Positions 26,556 to 35,138 of a DNA stretch of 64,000 nt are shown piece by piece. The position numbers and the translations under genes are program-made. Below the pieces are notes generated by a model. That model did not search any database and was not told the DNA's origin. It saw only the letters and a list, made by a program, of their open reading frames with translations. The DNA comes from Aquimarina sp. BL5. GTDB lineage: Bacteria; Bacteroidota; Bacteroidia; Flavobacteriales; Flavobacteriaceae. The stretch spans positions 2,937,501-3,001,500 of the forward strand of contig NZ_CP031963.1 in assembly GCF_003443675.1 (NCBI RefSeq), in the 5' to 3' direction. The number at the start of each line of letters is the position of its first letter. The first letter of the stretch is position 1.

Positions 26556-26978
26556 ATGAACATTTTAGTATTATGCACAGGAAATTCTTGCAGAAGTCAA
26601 ATGGCAGAAGGCTATCTAAAGTATTTTGCTAAAAACGATGCAACCATTTATAGCGCTGGAGTAGAAACTCACGGAGTAAATCCAAGAGCCATTGCTATTA
26701 TGAAAGAGGATGGAATTGATATATCTAATCATACATCCAATAATCTTGAAGAATATCTGAACATAAATTTTGATTATATCCTTACAGTTTGTGATAACGC
26801 AAAAGAAAGATGTCCTTTTTTTCCAGGTAAAGCAGAACGTTTACATTACAACTTTTTTGATCCTTCAAAAGTTGAAGGAACAGAAGAGGAAATTCATGCT
26901 GCTTTTACTAAAACAAGGAATCAAATTAAGGAGTATTGCAATGAATTCATAAATAATAGTATTTTGAAGCTTACTTAG
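26556..26978 (+). CDS. arsC: arsenate reductase, LMW-PTPase (thioredoxin-linked) type
   Basis: 140 residues. The catalytic P-loop CTGNSCRSQMAEG at the N-terminus is that of low-molecular-weight phosphatase arsenate reductases (pI258 type), and the second and third redox cysteines occur as VCDNAKERCPFFPG. Reduces arsenate to arsenite using thioredoxin. It is the last gene of the operon, but no arsenite efflux gene (arsB, acr3) follows; the next gene is convergent mscS. The product therefore has no obvious exit route encoded here. Confidence 0.88.
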   Translation: MNILVLCTGNSCRSQMAEGYLKYFAKNDATIYSAGVETHGVNPRAIAIMKEDGIDISNHTSNNLEEYLNINFDYILTVCDNAKERCPFFPGKAERLHYNFFDPSKVEGTEEEIHAAFTKTRNQIKEYCNEFINNSILKLT

Positions 26979-27000
26979 TCTTTTTTAACTCAAAGACGGC

Positions 27001-28212
27001 TTATTTTTCAATTTTAAACCCTGGTTTAGCATAATTTTCAGGAATATTTGATGGAGGAACTGCAAGGGAGTTGCCATCTCTAACCGCATTATAATGCGGA
27101 GATAAAATTTCTATACCAGCTTGATGCAATTCATTCTTAATATTCTTATGCAATATCGAATAAATAGCCGCTGATTTTTCAGGATTTTTAGTGTATACAT
27201 TCAACTCATAATTCACATAAAAATCATCTAAACTCTTAATCAAAACAAAGGGTACGGGCTCTAACAATATTTGGTCCGTATTCTTTGCTCCTTTCTTTAA
27301 TGCTTCTATTACTTCATTACTAGACACATCATATCCAATGGTAACCGAAGTATGCAAAATAACACCTACATCTTCTGAAGCATTCTTAGTAAAATTAATG
27401 ATATGATTTCCTAAAATTGAAGAATTAGGGATCGTAACGTCTAAATTCTTAATAGTTCGAATCCTTGTTACTAATAAACTTCTCTCTGTTACATCACCTA
27501 TAGTGTTACCTATCTCTACCCTATCTCCTACCTTAAATGGCCTCATATACGTAATCACTACACCTGCAACAATATTAGATATAGCAGAAGTAGAACCTAA
27601 AGAGAATAAAATACCAAAGAAAATCGATAATCCTTTAAAAGCAGGAGAATCAGAACCTGGTATGTACGGAAAAACGATAATAAGTGCAAAAGCAATAATA
27701 AATACCCTTAATAAATTAAAAGTAGGTCTTGCCCAATCTGCATGAAAGCCCTCTAGTCTTACTGCTTCTTTTTCCAGTTCTGCAGTGACATACTTCAAAA
27801 ACCTAATAAGATACTTCGTAACAAAAAAGATTACAACAATAAAAAACAAGTTCGGTATAAAACCTACTAAACCTTCATATAAAAAAAGTAATGGTTTCTT
27901 TATATATCCTAAAACAACATCTGCATATTCTTTTGTTTGTGGTACCAGACTAAACAAAAAAGGAAGATAGAATATTAAAAAAATGAAGATAATCGTAATT
28001 TTTAATAACCGTATTACAAATGAGAGAATATGCCTTTCTCTTCTAGGAGTAATAAACCGAAAGAGTTGAGAAAACTTTGTTTTCCTAAAGAAAATATTAT
28101 TCTCTAATTTGCTTATTTTACTCTGCAACCATTTAAAAAGCCTTTTATTAAGAAATAGAAATAATATAATGCCTAATAATGCAATGGCAAAATAGATGTA
28201 TTGTATCACCAC
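27001..28212 (-). CDS. mechanosensitive ion channel, MscS family
   Basis: 403 residues. Several N-terminal membrane helices (about 5-25, 70-95, 115-140), then the MscS core: pore helix region SNIVAGVVITYMRPFKVGDRVEIGNTIGDV, a beta domain (SLLVTRIRTIKNLDVTIPNSSILGNHIINF) and the alpha/beta C-terminal domain. Located in the inner membrane, it releases solutes under osmotic down-shock. Convergent with the ars operon, only 22 bases between stops. Confidence 0.92.
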   Translation of the reverse strand: MVIQYIYFAIALLGIILFLFLNKRLFKWLQSKISKLENNIFFRKTKFSQLFRFITPRRERHILSFVIRLLKITIIFIFLIFYLPFLFSLVPQTKEYADVVLGYIKKPLLFLYEGLVGFIPNLFFIVVIFFVTKYLIRFLKYVTAELEKEAVRLEGFHADWARPTFNLLRVFIIAFALIIVFPYIPGSDSPAFKGLSIFFGILFSLGSTSAISNIVAGVVITYMRPFKVGDRVEIGNTIGDVTERSLLVTRIRTIKNLDVTIPNSSILGNHIINFTKNASEDVGVILHTSVTIGYDVSSNEVIEALKKGAKNTDQILLEPVPFVLIKSLDDFYVNYELNVYTKNPEKSAAIYSILHKNIKNELHQAGIEILSPHYNAVRDGNSLAVPPSNIPENYAKPGFKIEK

Positions 28213-28324
28213 AGTAAGATATTTTAATCTTCAAATTAGGAAAATATATCAGTATCTAAAAAAAATAAAAGAGGAAAAAAAGGGAATTTTACGATTAACT
28301 ACACAAAACAACTATCAATTACAA

Positions 28325-30133
28325 CTACTTATCACCATTTTTAAAGTATTTCTGCTCCAATTCTGCCTGAAACTCTTCCATAACGGGTTTTACTGTGCTG
28401 TCAGGAAGATCTGCTATACGAATATACATCAGACCATCTACGGCATTATTAAATAATGGATCCACATTAAATGCCACCACTTTTGCATTTTGCTTGATAT
28501 ATTTCTTTATTAAAACAGGGATACGAAGGCTTCCTGGTTCGATTTCATCAATAATCTTATCGAATTTATTGAGATCACTCCTACTCTCATCGAACACAAA
28601 ATCTTTATCAGCATCTTTAAGTTTTACCTTGAATTCCTTTTTCGGCCTAACATACTGAGCCACATATGGATCGTAATAATGAGATTTCATGAACTCAATC
28701 ATTAATGATTTAGAGAAACTACTAAACTTATTACTAATGCTTACTCCACCAATTAAGTATTTGTGATCCGGAAAACGGAGTGTGCAATGTACAATACCTT
28801 TCCAAAGCAAAAACAATGGCATAGGGCGTTGCTGATATTCTTTAATAATAAAAGCTCTTCCCATCTCAATAGATTCACTCATCATTTTATGAAGTTCCGG
28901 TTCGAACCTAAATAAATCTTGCAAATAAAACCCATCAATACCTAGGTTAGCATAGATCTCATTACCCATTCCCATACGATAAGCACCTGCTATCTTTTTA
29001 GCTCCCATATCCCATAAAAACATATGATGATAATAATCATCAAATGGATCCAAATCGATGGATTGATTTGTTCCTTCTCCAATTTCTCGAAAAGTAATTT
29101 CACGTAATCTACCTATTTCGTGCACAACATTCGGAATGTATTCTTTTTTTGCTAGAAAAACTTCGTAATTTTTACTAGTTAATAAACGTTTATCATTGTT
29201 GCGACAATACTCTAATTCGGATTCAATAGAATTAATACTCCCTCCAGAGGCAATTTCCTTTGGAGATTTTGGAAGTTTTAAATTTTGAGGTATGGACTCC
29301 ATCAAGGTTTTTTTCTCATAAGGATTAGCCAACATATAGGTCTTTTTACGTAAAAAATTCGTAAAATCCTCTATATTACCGTACTCTTCCTGATCCTTAA
29401 CAGATACTGGATTACCTATTCTAACCTTTATTACTCTATTCTCTTGCGAAAAAAGTTCACTAGGTAGTTTTGCCGTTCGTAATGTATCATTTATCGATGC
29501 TAGCTTATAAAAAAGTCTACTATTTCTAGCGTGAAAATATATTGGAATTACAGGCACCTTAGCTTTCTTTACCAATCGCATTGCTCCTTTTTCCCAAGGC
29601 TTATCAACGTATTGCTTACCTTCTTTAAAAGTTGAAACTTCGCCAGCAGGGAAAATTCCCAGTGGCATTCCTTCTTTAAGATGCAGAATTGCTTCTCTAA
29701 TTCCTTTAAGACTAGATTTAGCCTCCTTTCTATTTTCGAAAGGATTAACAGGCATAATATAGGGCTTCAAAGGAGTGAAATTATGTAAAAGAAAGTTCGC
29801 TATTATCTTGTAATCAGAACGATGTTCAAACATTAATTTTAGCAACAAAATCCCATCAAGCCCACCAAGAGGATGGTTAGACAATGTAATAAAAGCTCCA
29901 TTTTTAGGTAGTCTTTTAAGATCCTCTGGAGGAATCTCGAAAGTAACTCCGTACATATCTAAAACACTATTTACAAAGTCTTTACCTTCTAAATGACTAA
30001 TACTATCATATTGGCGATTAATCTTTGATAACCTAGTGGTTTTGAGGATCATCCAACCAACAAAAGTGCCAATAAAGCCAAGTTTATCTAGTTTAAGCCC
30101 TTTGGCTACTTCTTTTGAGGTGACTACCGCCAT
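28325..30133 (-). CDS. olsF: bifunctional acyltransferase, ornithine lipid synthase OlsF-like
   Basis: 602 residues in two parts. The N-terminal part (about 40-280) is an OlsA-like lysophospholipid acyltransferase: SNHPLGGLDGILLLKLM holds the His/Asp catalytic motif, GIFPAGEVSTFKEG and VPVIPIYFHARNS follow. The C-terminal part (about 310-520) is OlsB-like, GNAT-fold N-acyltransferase: LREITFREIGEGTNQSIDLDPFDDYYHHMFLWD. This fusion is the layout of OlsF, which makes ornithine lipids from ornithine and two acyl groups without phosphate, in bacteria including Flavobacterium. Membrane-associated. Lies 3' of the aspartokinase gene on the same strand with a 53-base gap. Confidence 0.85.
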   Translation of the reverse strand: MAVVTSKEVAKGLKLDKLGFIGTFVGWMILKTTRLSKINRQYDSISHLEGKDFVNSVLDMYGVTFEIPPEDLKRLPKNGAFITLSNHPLGGLDGILLLKLMFEHRSDYKIIANFLLHNFTPLKPYIMPVNPFENRKEAKSSLKGIREAILHLKEGMPLGIFPAGEVSTFKEGKQYVDKPWEKGAMRLVKKAKVPVIPIYFHARNSRLFYKLASINDTLRTAKLPSELFSQENRVIKVRIGNPVSVKDQEEYGNIEDFTNFLRKKTYMLANPYEKKTLMESIPQNLKLPKSPKEIASGGSINSIESELEYCRNNDKRLLTSKNYEVFLAKKEYIPNVVHEIGRLREITFREIGEGTNQSIDLDPFDDYYHHMFLWDMGAKKIAGAYRMGMGNEIYANLGIDGFYLQDLFRFEPELHKMMSESIEMGRAFIIKEYQQRPMPLFLLWKGIVHCTLRFPDHKYLIGGVSISNKFSSFSKSLMIEFMKSHYYDPYVAQYVRPKKEFKVKLKDADKDFVFDESRSDLNKFDKIIDEIEPGSLRIPVLIKKYIKQNAKVVAFNVDPLFNNAVDGLMYIRIADLPDSTVKPVMEEFQAELEQKYFKNGDK

Positions 30134-30186
30134 TAAATAAGTTTTGTGCTAACTACAAATATAACAAAATCATGCTATAGGACATC

Positions 30187-31440
30187 TTACTGTTTTGCAA
30201 CCATTTGATAAGTTTCTTTTGTACTTTGTTTAAGCAAAATATCCTTGTTTTCTTCTAAAGATTGTATTGCTTCTTCATCAAAGTGTCTAATCGTATATAA
30301 AGAGACACTTTTTTCGTATACAACGCTGAATTTTGCCTTTAAATGTGACAACAATTTTTCGAAGTTATTGAATTTATCATCCAGACAAACAGAAAAGCTT
30401 ATTGCAGAATTCTGGATAAGATCTACTTTTAATTGATAGGTATGGAAAAGACTAAAAATCTCACTTATATTGTCTTCTACAATGAAAGAAAAATCTAACG
30501 AAGAAAGTGACAACAATATTTGATCTTTCTTCACAATGAAACAAGGTATGTGAGGCACTAATCTTTGTCCTTTTTTAACGGAAGTACCATCATCTAATGG
30601 ATTAATAAATGATTTAACATAAAGAGGGATCTCTTTTCGTTGTAACGGTTGTAAGGTTTTTGGATGAATTACCGAAGCCCCATAAAAAGCTAATTCTATA
30701 GCTTCTTCATATGAAATTTGTGAAAGCAACTTCGTGTTCTCAAACACTCTTGGATCTCCATTAAGTACTCCAGGAACATCTTTCCAGATAGATACGCTAT
30801 TGGCATTTGTACAATATGCAAAAATCCCTGCACTATAATCACTACCTTCTCTACCTAATGTGGTAGTAAAATTATTAGTATCAGATGCGATAAATCCTTG
30901 TGTGATCGTCAACCCCTTTTTATTTACTTTTTCGGCAATACTTTGTTGAGTTATCTCCCAATTAACCGTTGCATCCCGATAGATCTCATCCGTCTTAATA
31001 ACTTCTCTAGCATCTAACCAATTATTGACATATCCCTCTAAAGATAGATACTCACTAACTACCGTTGTACCAATTAATTCTCCATAACAAACTATTTGAT
31101 CATATACATAATCATACTGCACGGACTTATTTCTCTTTAATGTGGTTTCCATATCAGAAATAAGTGAATTGACCTTCTCAAACACTGGATGCTGTTTATT
31201 ATCGAAAAGGTCTTTTAGAATTTCAATATGATACTTTTTTATAAAGTCTATAGCGTTTTTAAGTTCTGGATGATTGTTTAAGTAATGACTTACAACAATT
31301 TCTAAAGCATTGGTAGTTTTACCCATTGCAGAAACAATAATCAATATATTAGAATTACCTACCTTCTTTAATACTTCGATTACATTTTTTACTCCTTTAG
31401 CGTCTTTCACAGATGCTCCACCAAACTTAAAAACTTTCAT
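30187..31440 (-). CDS. lysC: aspartate kinase
   Basis: 417 residues. Begins MKVFKFGGASVKDAKGVKNV, the aspartokinase substrate/ATP signature, with the later GREGSDYSAG ATP-binding motif and a C-terminal ACT region (about 300-417). It makes 4-phospho-aspartate, the first step towards lysine, threonine and methionine. This is a monofunctional enzyme with no homoserine dehydrogenase domain. Confidence 0.9.
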   Translation of the reverse strand: MKVFKFGGASVKDAKGVKNVIEVLKKVGNSNILIIVSAMGKTTNALEIVVSHYLNNHPELKNAIDFIKKYHIEILKDLFDNKQHPVFEKVNSLISDMETTLKRNKSVQYDYVYDQIVCYGELIGTTVVSEYLSLEGYVNNWLDAREVIKTDEIYRDATVNWEITQQSIAEKVNKKGLTITQGFIASDTNNFTTTLGREGSDYSAGIFAYCTNANSVSIWKDVPGVLNGDPRVFENTKLLSQISYEEAIELAFYGASVIHPKTLQPLQRKEIPLYVKSFINPLDDGTSVKKGQRLVPHIPCFIVKKDQILLSLSSLDFSFIVEDNISEIFSLFHTYQLKVDLIQNSAISFSVCLDDKFNNFEKLLSHLKAKFSVVYEKSVSLYTIRHFDEEAIQSLEENKDILLKQSTKETYQMVAKQ

Positions 31441-31484
31441 TAATACAATAATTTTATGATGATCTCATATTCAATAGATCAATA

Positions 31485-31964
31485 TTAAATTTTCGAAACG
31501 AATTCGTTTAATCCCTGTTCATCCATTTGTACGACTTGCCATCCTTCCAGAATTTTAGCTCCGCTTTTTAAGTAAAAATCAACCGCTGGTTTATTCCAAT
31601 CTAAAACATTCCATTCAACTCTTTTTACTCCTTTTTCTTTTCCATATAGCATAACTCTTTTATATAGTGCCATTCCTATTCCAGTTCCCCGTTTGGATTC
31701 TCTAACAATTAGATCTTCAAGATGTACTGTTCTTCCTTTCCAGGTAGAAAATCTAAAATAGACCAATGCTAAACCTACAATTTCATCCTTTGTTTCGGCA
31801 ACAAAACAATGAAACAGTGGTTGTGCTCCAAAACCATCTTTGATTAAATCCTGAACTGTTACATCTACAGCATCTGGCTCTTTTTCAAAAATTGCTAATT
31901 CTTCGATAAGTGATAGTACTTGTGGCATATCATCGGCCACAGCATCTCTAATTATATAATCCAT
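31485..31964 (-). CDS. GNAT N-acetyltransferase
   Basis: 159 residues from the ATG at 31964 (MDYIIRDAVADDMPQVL), 6 codons after the longest frame start and much better aligned to the family. Typical GNAT features: YIIRDAVADDMPQVLSLI N-terminal strand/helix, VHLEDLIVRESKRGTGIGMALYKRVM carrying the acetyl-CoA loop R-x-x-G-x-G. It resembles the diamine N-acetyltransferase / SSAT-like group, with a final WNVLDWNKPAVDFYLKSGA. Substrate uncertain. Upstream of lysC on the same strand with a 45-base gap. Confidence 0.85.
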   Translation of the reverse strand: MDYIIRDAVADDMPQVLSLIEELAIFEKEPDAVDVTVQDLIKDGFGAQPLFHCFVAETKDEIVGLALVYFRFSTWKGRTVHLEDLIVRESKRGTGIGMALYKRVMLYGKEKGVKRVEWNVLDWNKPAVDFYLKSGAKILEGWQVVQMDEQGLNEFVSKI

Positions 31965-32089
31965 AGATCTAAAGTTTATCAAAACTATAAAATATGTATT
32001 AGAAACCAGACAATTTTACAATGTTATACCAATCTAATTTCAGTTTTTATAATTCTTAAAAAAGTTTAACAAATTAGAGAAGCGAAAAC

Positions 32090-32119
32090 GTTGTAGTTAT
32101 CTAAAAAATAATACTTTTG
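32090..32119 (+). promoter_or_regulatory. predicted fbp promoter
   Basis: TTG at 32090-32092 and TACTTTTG at 32112-32119 (TAnnTTTG) with 19 bases between, the spacing of the Bacteroidota -33/-7 promoter. The fbp ATG follows at 32141. Confidence 0.55.
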
Positions 32120-32140
32120 CACAAAATCAACATAACCAAG

Positions 32141-33148
32141 ATGGCAAGAAAAAACCAAACCTTAGGAGAGTTTATTATTGAAAATCAAAAGGATTTCCCA
32201 TATGCCAGTGGAGAACTTTCTCGATTAATCAATTCAATTCGTTTGGCAGCAAAAATGGTAAATCACGAAGTGAACAAGGCTGGTTTGGTTGATATTACAG
32301 GAGCGATTGGCGAAACTAATGTACAGGGAGAAGACCAGCAAAAACTAGATGTTCTTGCTAATGAAACCTTTATTAATACACTTACTAATCGAGAAATTGT
32401 TTGTGGAATAGCTTCTGAAGAAAATGACGAATTCATTACCATAAAAGGTCAAAAAAGTGACCATAGAAACAATTACGTTGTTCTTATGGACCCATTAGAT
32501 GGTAGTTCTAATATCGATGTTAATGTTTCGGTTGGGACGATCTTTTCGATTTACCGAAGAGTAACTCCGACAGGAACCCCTGTTACTATGGATGACTTCC
32601 TACAGCCTGGTAATTTACAGGTAGCTGCGGGTTATATTATTTATGGAACTTCGACAATGCTAGTTTACACTACAGGACATGGCGTTAATGGTTTTACGTT
32701 AAACCCCGCTTTAGGAACCTATTATTTATCACATCCTAATATGACATTTCCCGAAGATGGTAACATTTATTCTGTAAATGAGGGTAATTACATTCATTTC
32801 CCACAAGGGATCAAAGACTACATAAAATACTGCCAAGAAGAAAAAGAAGATCGACCATATACTTCTAGATATATTGGGTCTTTAGTAAGTGATATACACC
32901 GTAATATGATTAAAGGTGGAATTTATATGTATCCAAGTACGTCTAAATCTCCTAATGGAAAACTTCGTTTATTATATGAATGTAATCCTATGGCTTTTAT
33001 CGCAGAACAAGCAGGAGGATCAGCCAGTGATGGATTCAGAAGAATTTTAGAGATCAAACCAACGGAATTACATGAGCGTACTCCGTTTATTTGTGGTAGT
33101 AAAAATATGGTAGAAAAAGTAGAATCGTTTATGAAAGTATCGGAATAA
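32141..33148 (+). CDS. fbp: fructose-1,6-bisphosphatase, class I
   Basis: 335 residues from ATG 32141 ([16 protein letters not shown]), 8 codons inside the longest frame, which fits the promoter and the family N-terminus. Metal/phosphate motifs are visible: [22 protein letters not shown] (DPLDGSSN, the class I signature), and GGIYMYP ... [19 protein letters not shown]. Converts fructose-1,6-bisphosphate to fructose-6-phosphate in gluconeogenesis. Confidence 0.95.
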   Translation: MARKNQTLGEFIIENQKDFPYASGELSRLINSIRLAAKMVNHEVNKAGLVDITGAIGETNVQGEDQQKLDVLANETFINTLTNREIVCGIASEENDEFITIKGQKSDHRNNYVVLMDPLDGSSNIDVNVSVGTIFSIYRRVTPTGTPVTMDDFLQPGNLQVAAGYIIYGTSTMLVYTTGHGVNGFTLNPALGTYYLSHPNMTFPEDGNIYSVNEGNYIHFPQGIKDYIKYCQEEKEDRPYTSRYIGSLVSDIHRNMIKGGIYMYPSTSKSPNGKLRLLYECNPMAFIAEQAGGSASDGFRRILEIKPTELHERTPFICGSKNMVEKVESFMKVSE

Positions 33149-33460
33149 TTTAGGCCGAAAACTAACTGCTTTTTTGACCACTTTTTTATGCTTTGAATAA
33201 ATTAACTGAAGGTATTTAACGAAAAAATGAGTCGAAAACCCCTCGAATACTGTTATTTTTATTATTCTTGCACCGTAGATGGTAAAAAATCACAAGAGTT
33301 CTCCCCGCCTAACCAATTTAAGCTCTATGGTTAAATAAAGCTATCTTACTCGTCGTAGAAACAAACAACATTTAACATTATCAGTCCATAACACCTGTTT
33401 TTAATGTTTTTATGTTAAATTTACGTATAGCTCAAAAAAAAAAAACATAAATTAACCAAA
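33149..33460. other. intergenic region before signalling operon
   Basis: 312 bases. A hairpin TAACCA (33309-33314) with TGGTTA (33327-33332) surrounds a 12-base loop, and the run up to the operon ends in a poly-A tract (about 33434-33445). Two -7-like boxes (TATTCTTG near 33264 and TAAATTTA near 33416) are imperfect. No gene called; a short RNA cannot be excluded. Confidence 0.45.
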
Positions 33461-33814
33461 ATGGCGAAAGAAAATAAGGCTGTTGAAGAAAAAGTAGTAA
33501 ACGACCCATCTTCAAAAATAGAAGCAATAAAAAACCTAATCTTCGGAGAGAATATTGCCGCTTACAATTCTGAGTTTGATGCAGTAAAAAAAGATATTTC
33601 TTCTAAAAAAAAGGAGCTTGAAGATTTCATCGAAGATACTCGTAAAGAATTAAATCTAGCAATAGACAACCTCAGTACTGATATTAATATTAGAATCACA
33701 GAATTGGAAGACAATCTTGCAGATAAGGTAGAAATGCTGGATGATAAAAAAGTGGATAGAAAAACATTAGGTGATCTCCTAATCGCAATGGGCGAGAAAA
33801 TCAACAAGAAGTAA
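33461..33814 (+). CDS. coiled-coil protein of the GTPase operon
   Basis: 117 residues, acidic and helical, with a predicted coiled-coil (about 35-100: KKDISSKKKELEDFIEDTRKEL ... RITELEDNLADKVEML). I do not recognise a family; there is no signal peptide or membrane segment. It is the first of four genes with short gaps (17 bases to the next), and its C-terminal half resembles a bZIP-like dimerising rod. Probably a partner or scaffold of the downstream GTPase (inference). Confidence 0.7.
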   Translation: MAKENKAVEEKVVNDPSSKIEAIKNLIFGENIAAYNSEFDAVKKDISSKKKELEDFIEDTRKELNLAIDNLSTDINIRITELEDNLADKVEMLDDKKVDRKTLGDLLIAMGEKINKK

Positions 33815-33831
33815 TCTGTCTATCCTAGATT

Positions 33832-34656
33832 ATGGAAGAGCAGGATAAACTTAAGATTCTTAAAGAACTTCTTCTTACTGAAGAGAAGGAGTATGCAGAT
33901 TCCATTGCAAAAAAAGTCGACGAACTAAGTAAAATAGTTCATCAAAAACAAGAGCTTTCTCATAAGGTTGATCCTATTATAGATGATAAATTAGAACAAT
34001 TTGTTCAGGAAATTCCTAAAACTCTGGGGCCAACTATTACAGAAGCCTTAAAAGAAGAAATCAAAAATTCACAAGATGCTGTTGTCGAAGCGTTGTTTCC
34101 TATTATCGGTAAGATGATAAAGAAATATATCGCTCACGAGATGAAATTATTGAGTGAAAATATTAATAGAAAGACCAGGCAAGCATTTTCTTTTAAAAAT
34201 TGGTTCAAGAGAACCAAAGCCAGAGCACAAGGAATTAGTAGTGGTGACTTAGTCATCACAGATTATGCAAAACCAAGGTTGATCCAAATGTTCGTCATCG
34301 AAAAAGACTCTGGGTTATTGATAGCAGACTACAGCCCATTATCCGAAAACACTGTGGATAAGGATATGGTAGCTGGAATGCTAACTGCAATTAAAAGCTT
34401 TGTAGAAGATGCTTTTCAGGGAGGAAATCAAAACCTCGAAACAATCGAATACGAGTTATATACTATACACGTACAAAATTTTTATTCTTATTATATTGCC
34501 GCTGTTATTTCTGGTGCATATAATATGATGTTTAAAGAGGTATTAGAAGATCAAATTATTAATTTTGCTCAACATAATATTTCAAAAAGAGATTTAGAAA
34601 ATAGTGAGCTTTTCACTAAAAAATTAAAAAAACATTTTGAAGATGAAATTGTCTAA
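33832..34656 (+). CDS. coiled-coil protein with roadblock/longin-like C-terminus
   Basis: 274 residues. Residues 1-120 are helical/coiled-coil (EEKEYADSIAKKVDELSKIVHQKQELSHKVDPIIDDK). A basic linker follows, then a compact alpha/beta domain (about 150-250) whose strands RLIQMFVIEKDSGLLIADYSPL and EYELYTIHVQNFYSYYIAAVISG flank a helix (VAGMLTAIKSFVEDAF), the shape of a roadblock/longin-type domain of the kind that acts with small GTPases such as MglA. I cannot confirm this without a structure search. Its end overlaps the GTPase start by 20 bases. Confidence 0.6.
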   Translation: MEEQDKLKILKELLLTEEKEYADSIAKKVDELSKIVHQKQELSHKVDPIIDDKLEQFVQEIPKTLGPTITEALKEEIKNSQDAVVEALFPIIGKMIKKYIAHEMKLLSENINRKTRQAFSFKNWFKRTKARAQGISSGDLVITDYAKPRLIQMFVIEKDSGLLIADYSPLSENTVDKDMVAGMLTAIKSFVEDAFQGGNQNLETIEYELYTIHVQNFYSYYIAAVISGAYNMMFKEVLEDQIINFAQHNISKRDLENSELFTKKLKKHFEDEIV

Positions 34657-35134
34657 AAAAGTAGTGCTTTTAGGACACTTTGGTGTTGGGAAAACGTCTT
34701 TATTCAGACGCTTTATCGACAACGAATTTTCTGAAGATTATAAAGTAACACTTGGTGTTCAGATAAAAAAGAAAGTAATCGAAATGCCCGATGGACGTGA
34801 ACTATCCATGATTATCTGGGATACCGAAGGTCACTCAGATATAGAAGATACAAGAAAATCTTATCTATTAGGATCCAATGCTTTTATTTATGTATTTGAT
34901 CTAACCAGAATCGACACTTATAAAGATCTTAATAAGGATTTAGCATATCTAACTAAGAATCATCCGAAAGTAAAGATTAAGGTTATAGGTAATAAATTAG
35001 ATTTAGTGAATGAAAAGGAAACTATAACAAAGTTTAAAGAACTAAACATTGTTGTTGATTGTTTAACCAGTGCGAAAACTAATAAAAACGTGCAGGATTT
35101 CTTCTTAGATCTTGCCAAGGAAATAACTGCCTAG
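34637..35134 (+). CDS. Ras-like small GTPase
   Basis: 165 residues with all five G motifs of a Ras-superfamily GTPase: G1 GHFGVGKTSL (residues 13-22), switch I with a Thr in DYKVTLGVQ, G3 WDTEGH (the usual DTAG is DTEG, and the Gln position is His), G4 NKLD and G5 TSAK. Size and spacing are eukaryotic-Rab-like. It starts 20 bases inside the previous gene, with a second in-frame Met (MKLSKK) two codons later, and is followed after 4 bases by a hybrid histidine kinase. No GAP or GEF of a known kind is seen. Confidence 0.85.
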   Translation: MKMKLSKKVVLLGHFGVGKTSLFRRFIDNEFSEDYKVTLGVQIKKKVIEMPDGRELSMIIWDTEGHSDIEDTRKSYLLGSNAFIYVFDLTRIDTYKDLNKDLAYLTKNHPKVKIKVIGNKLDLVNEKETITKFKELNIVVDCLTSAKTNKNVQDFFLDLAKEITA

Positions 35135-35138
35135 TACT

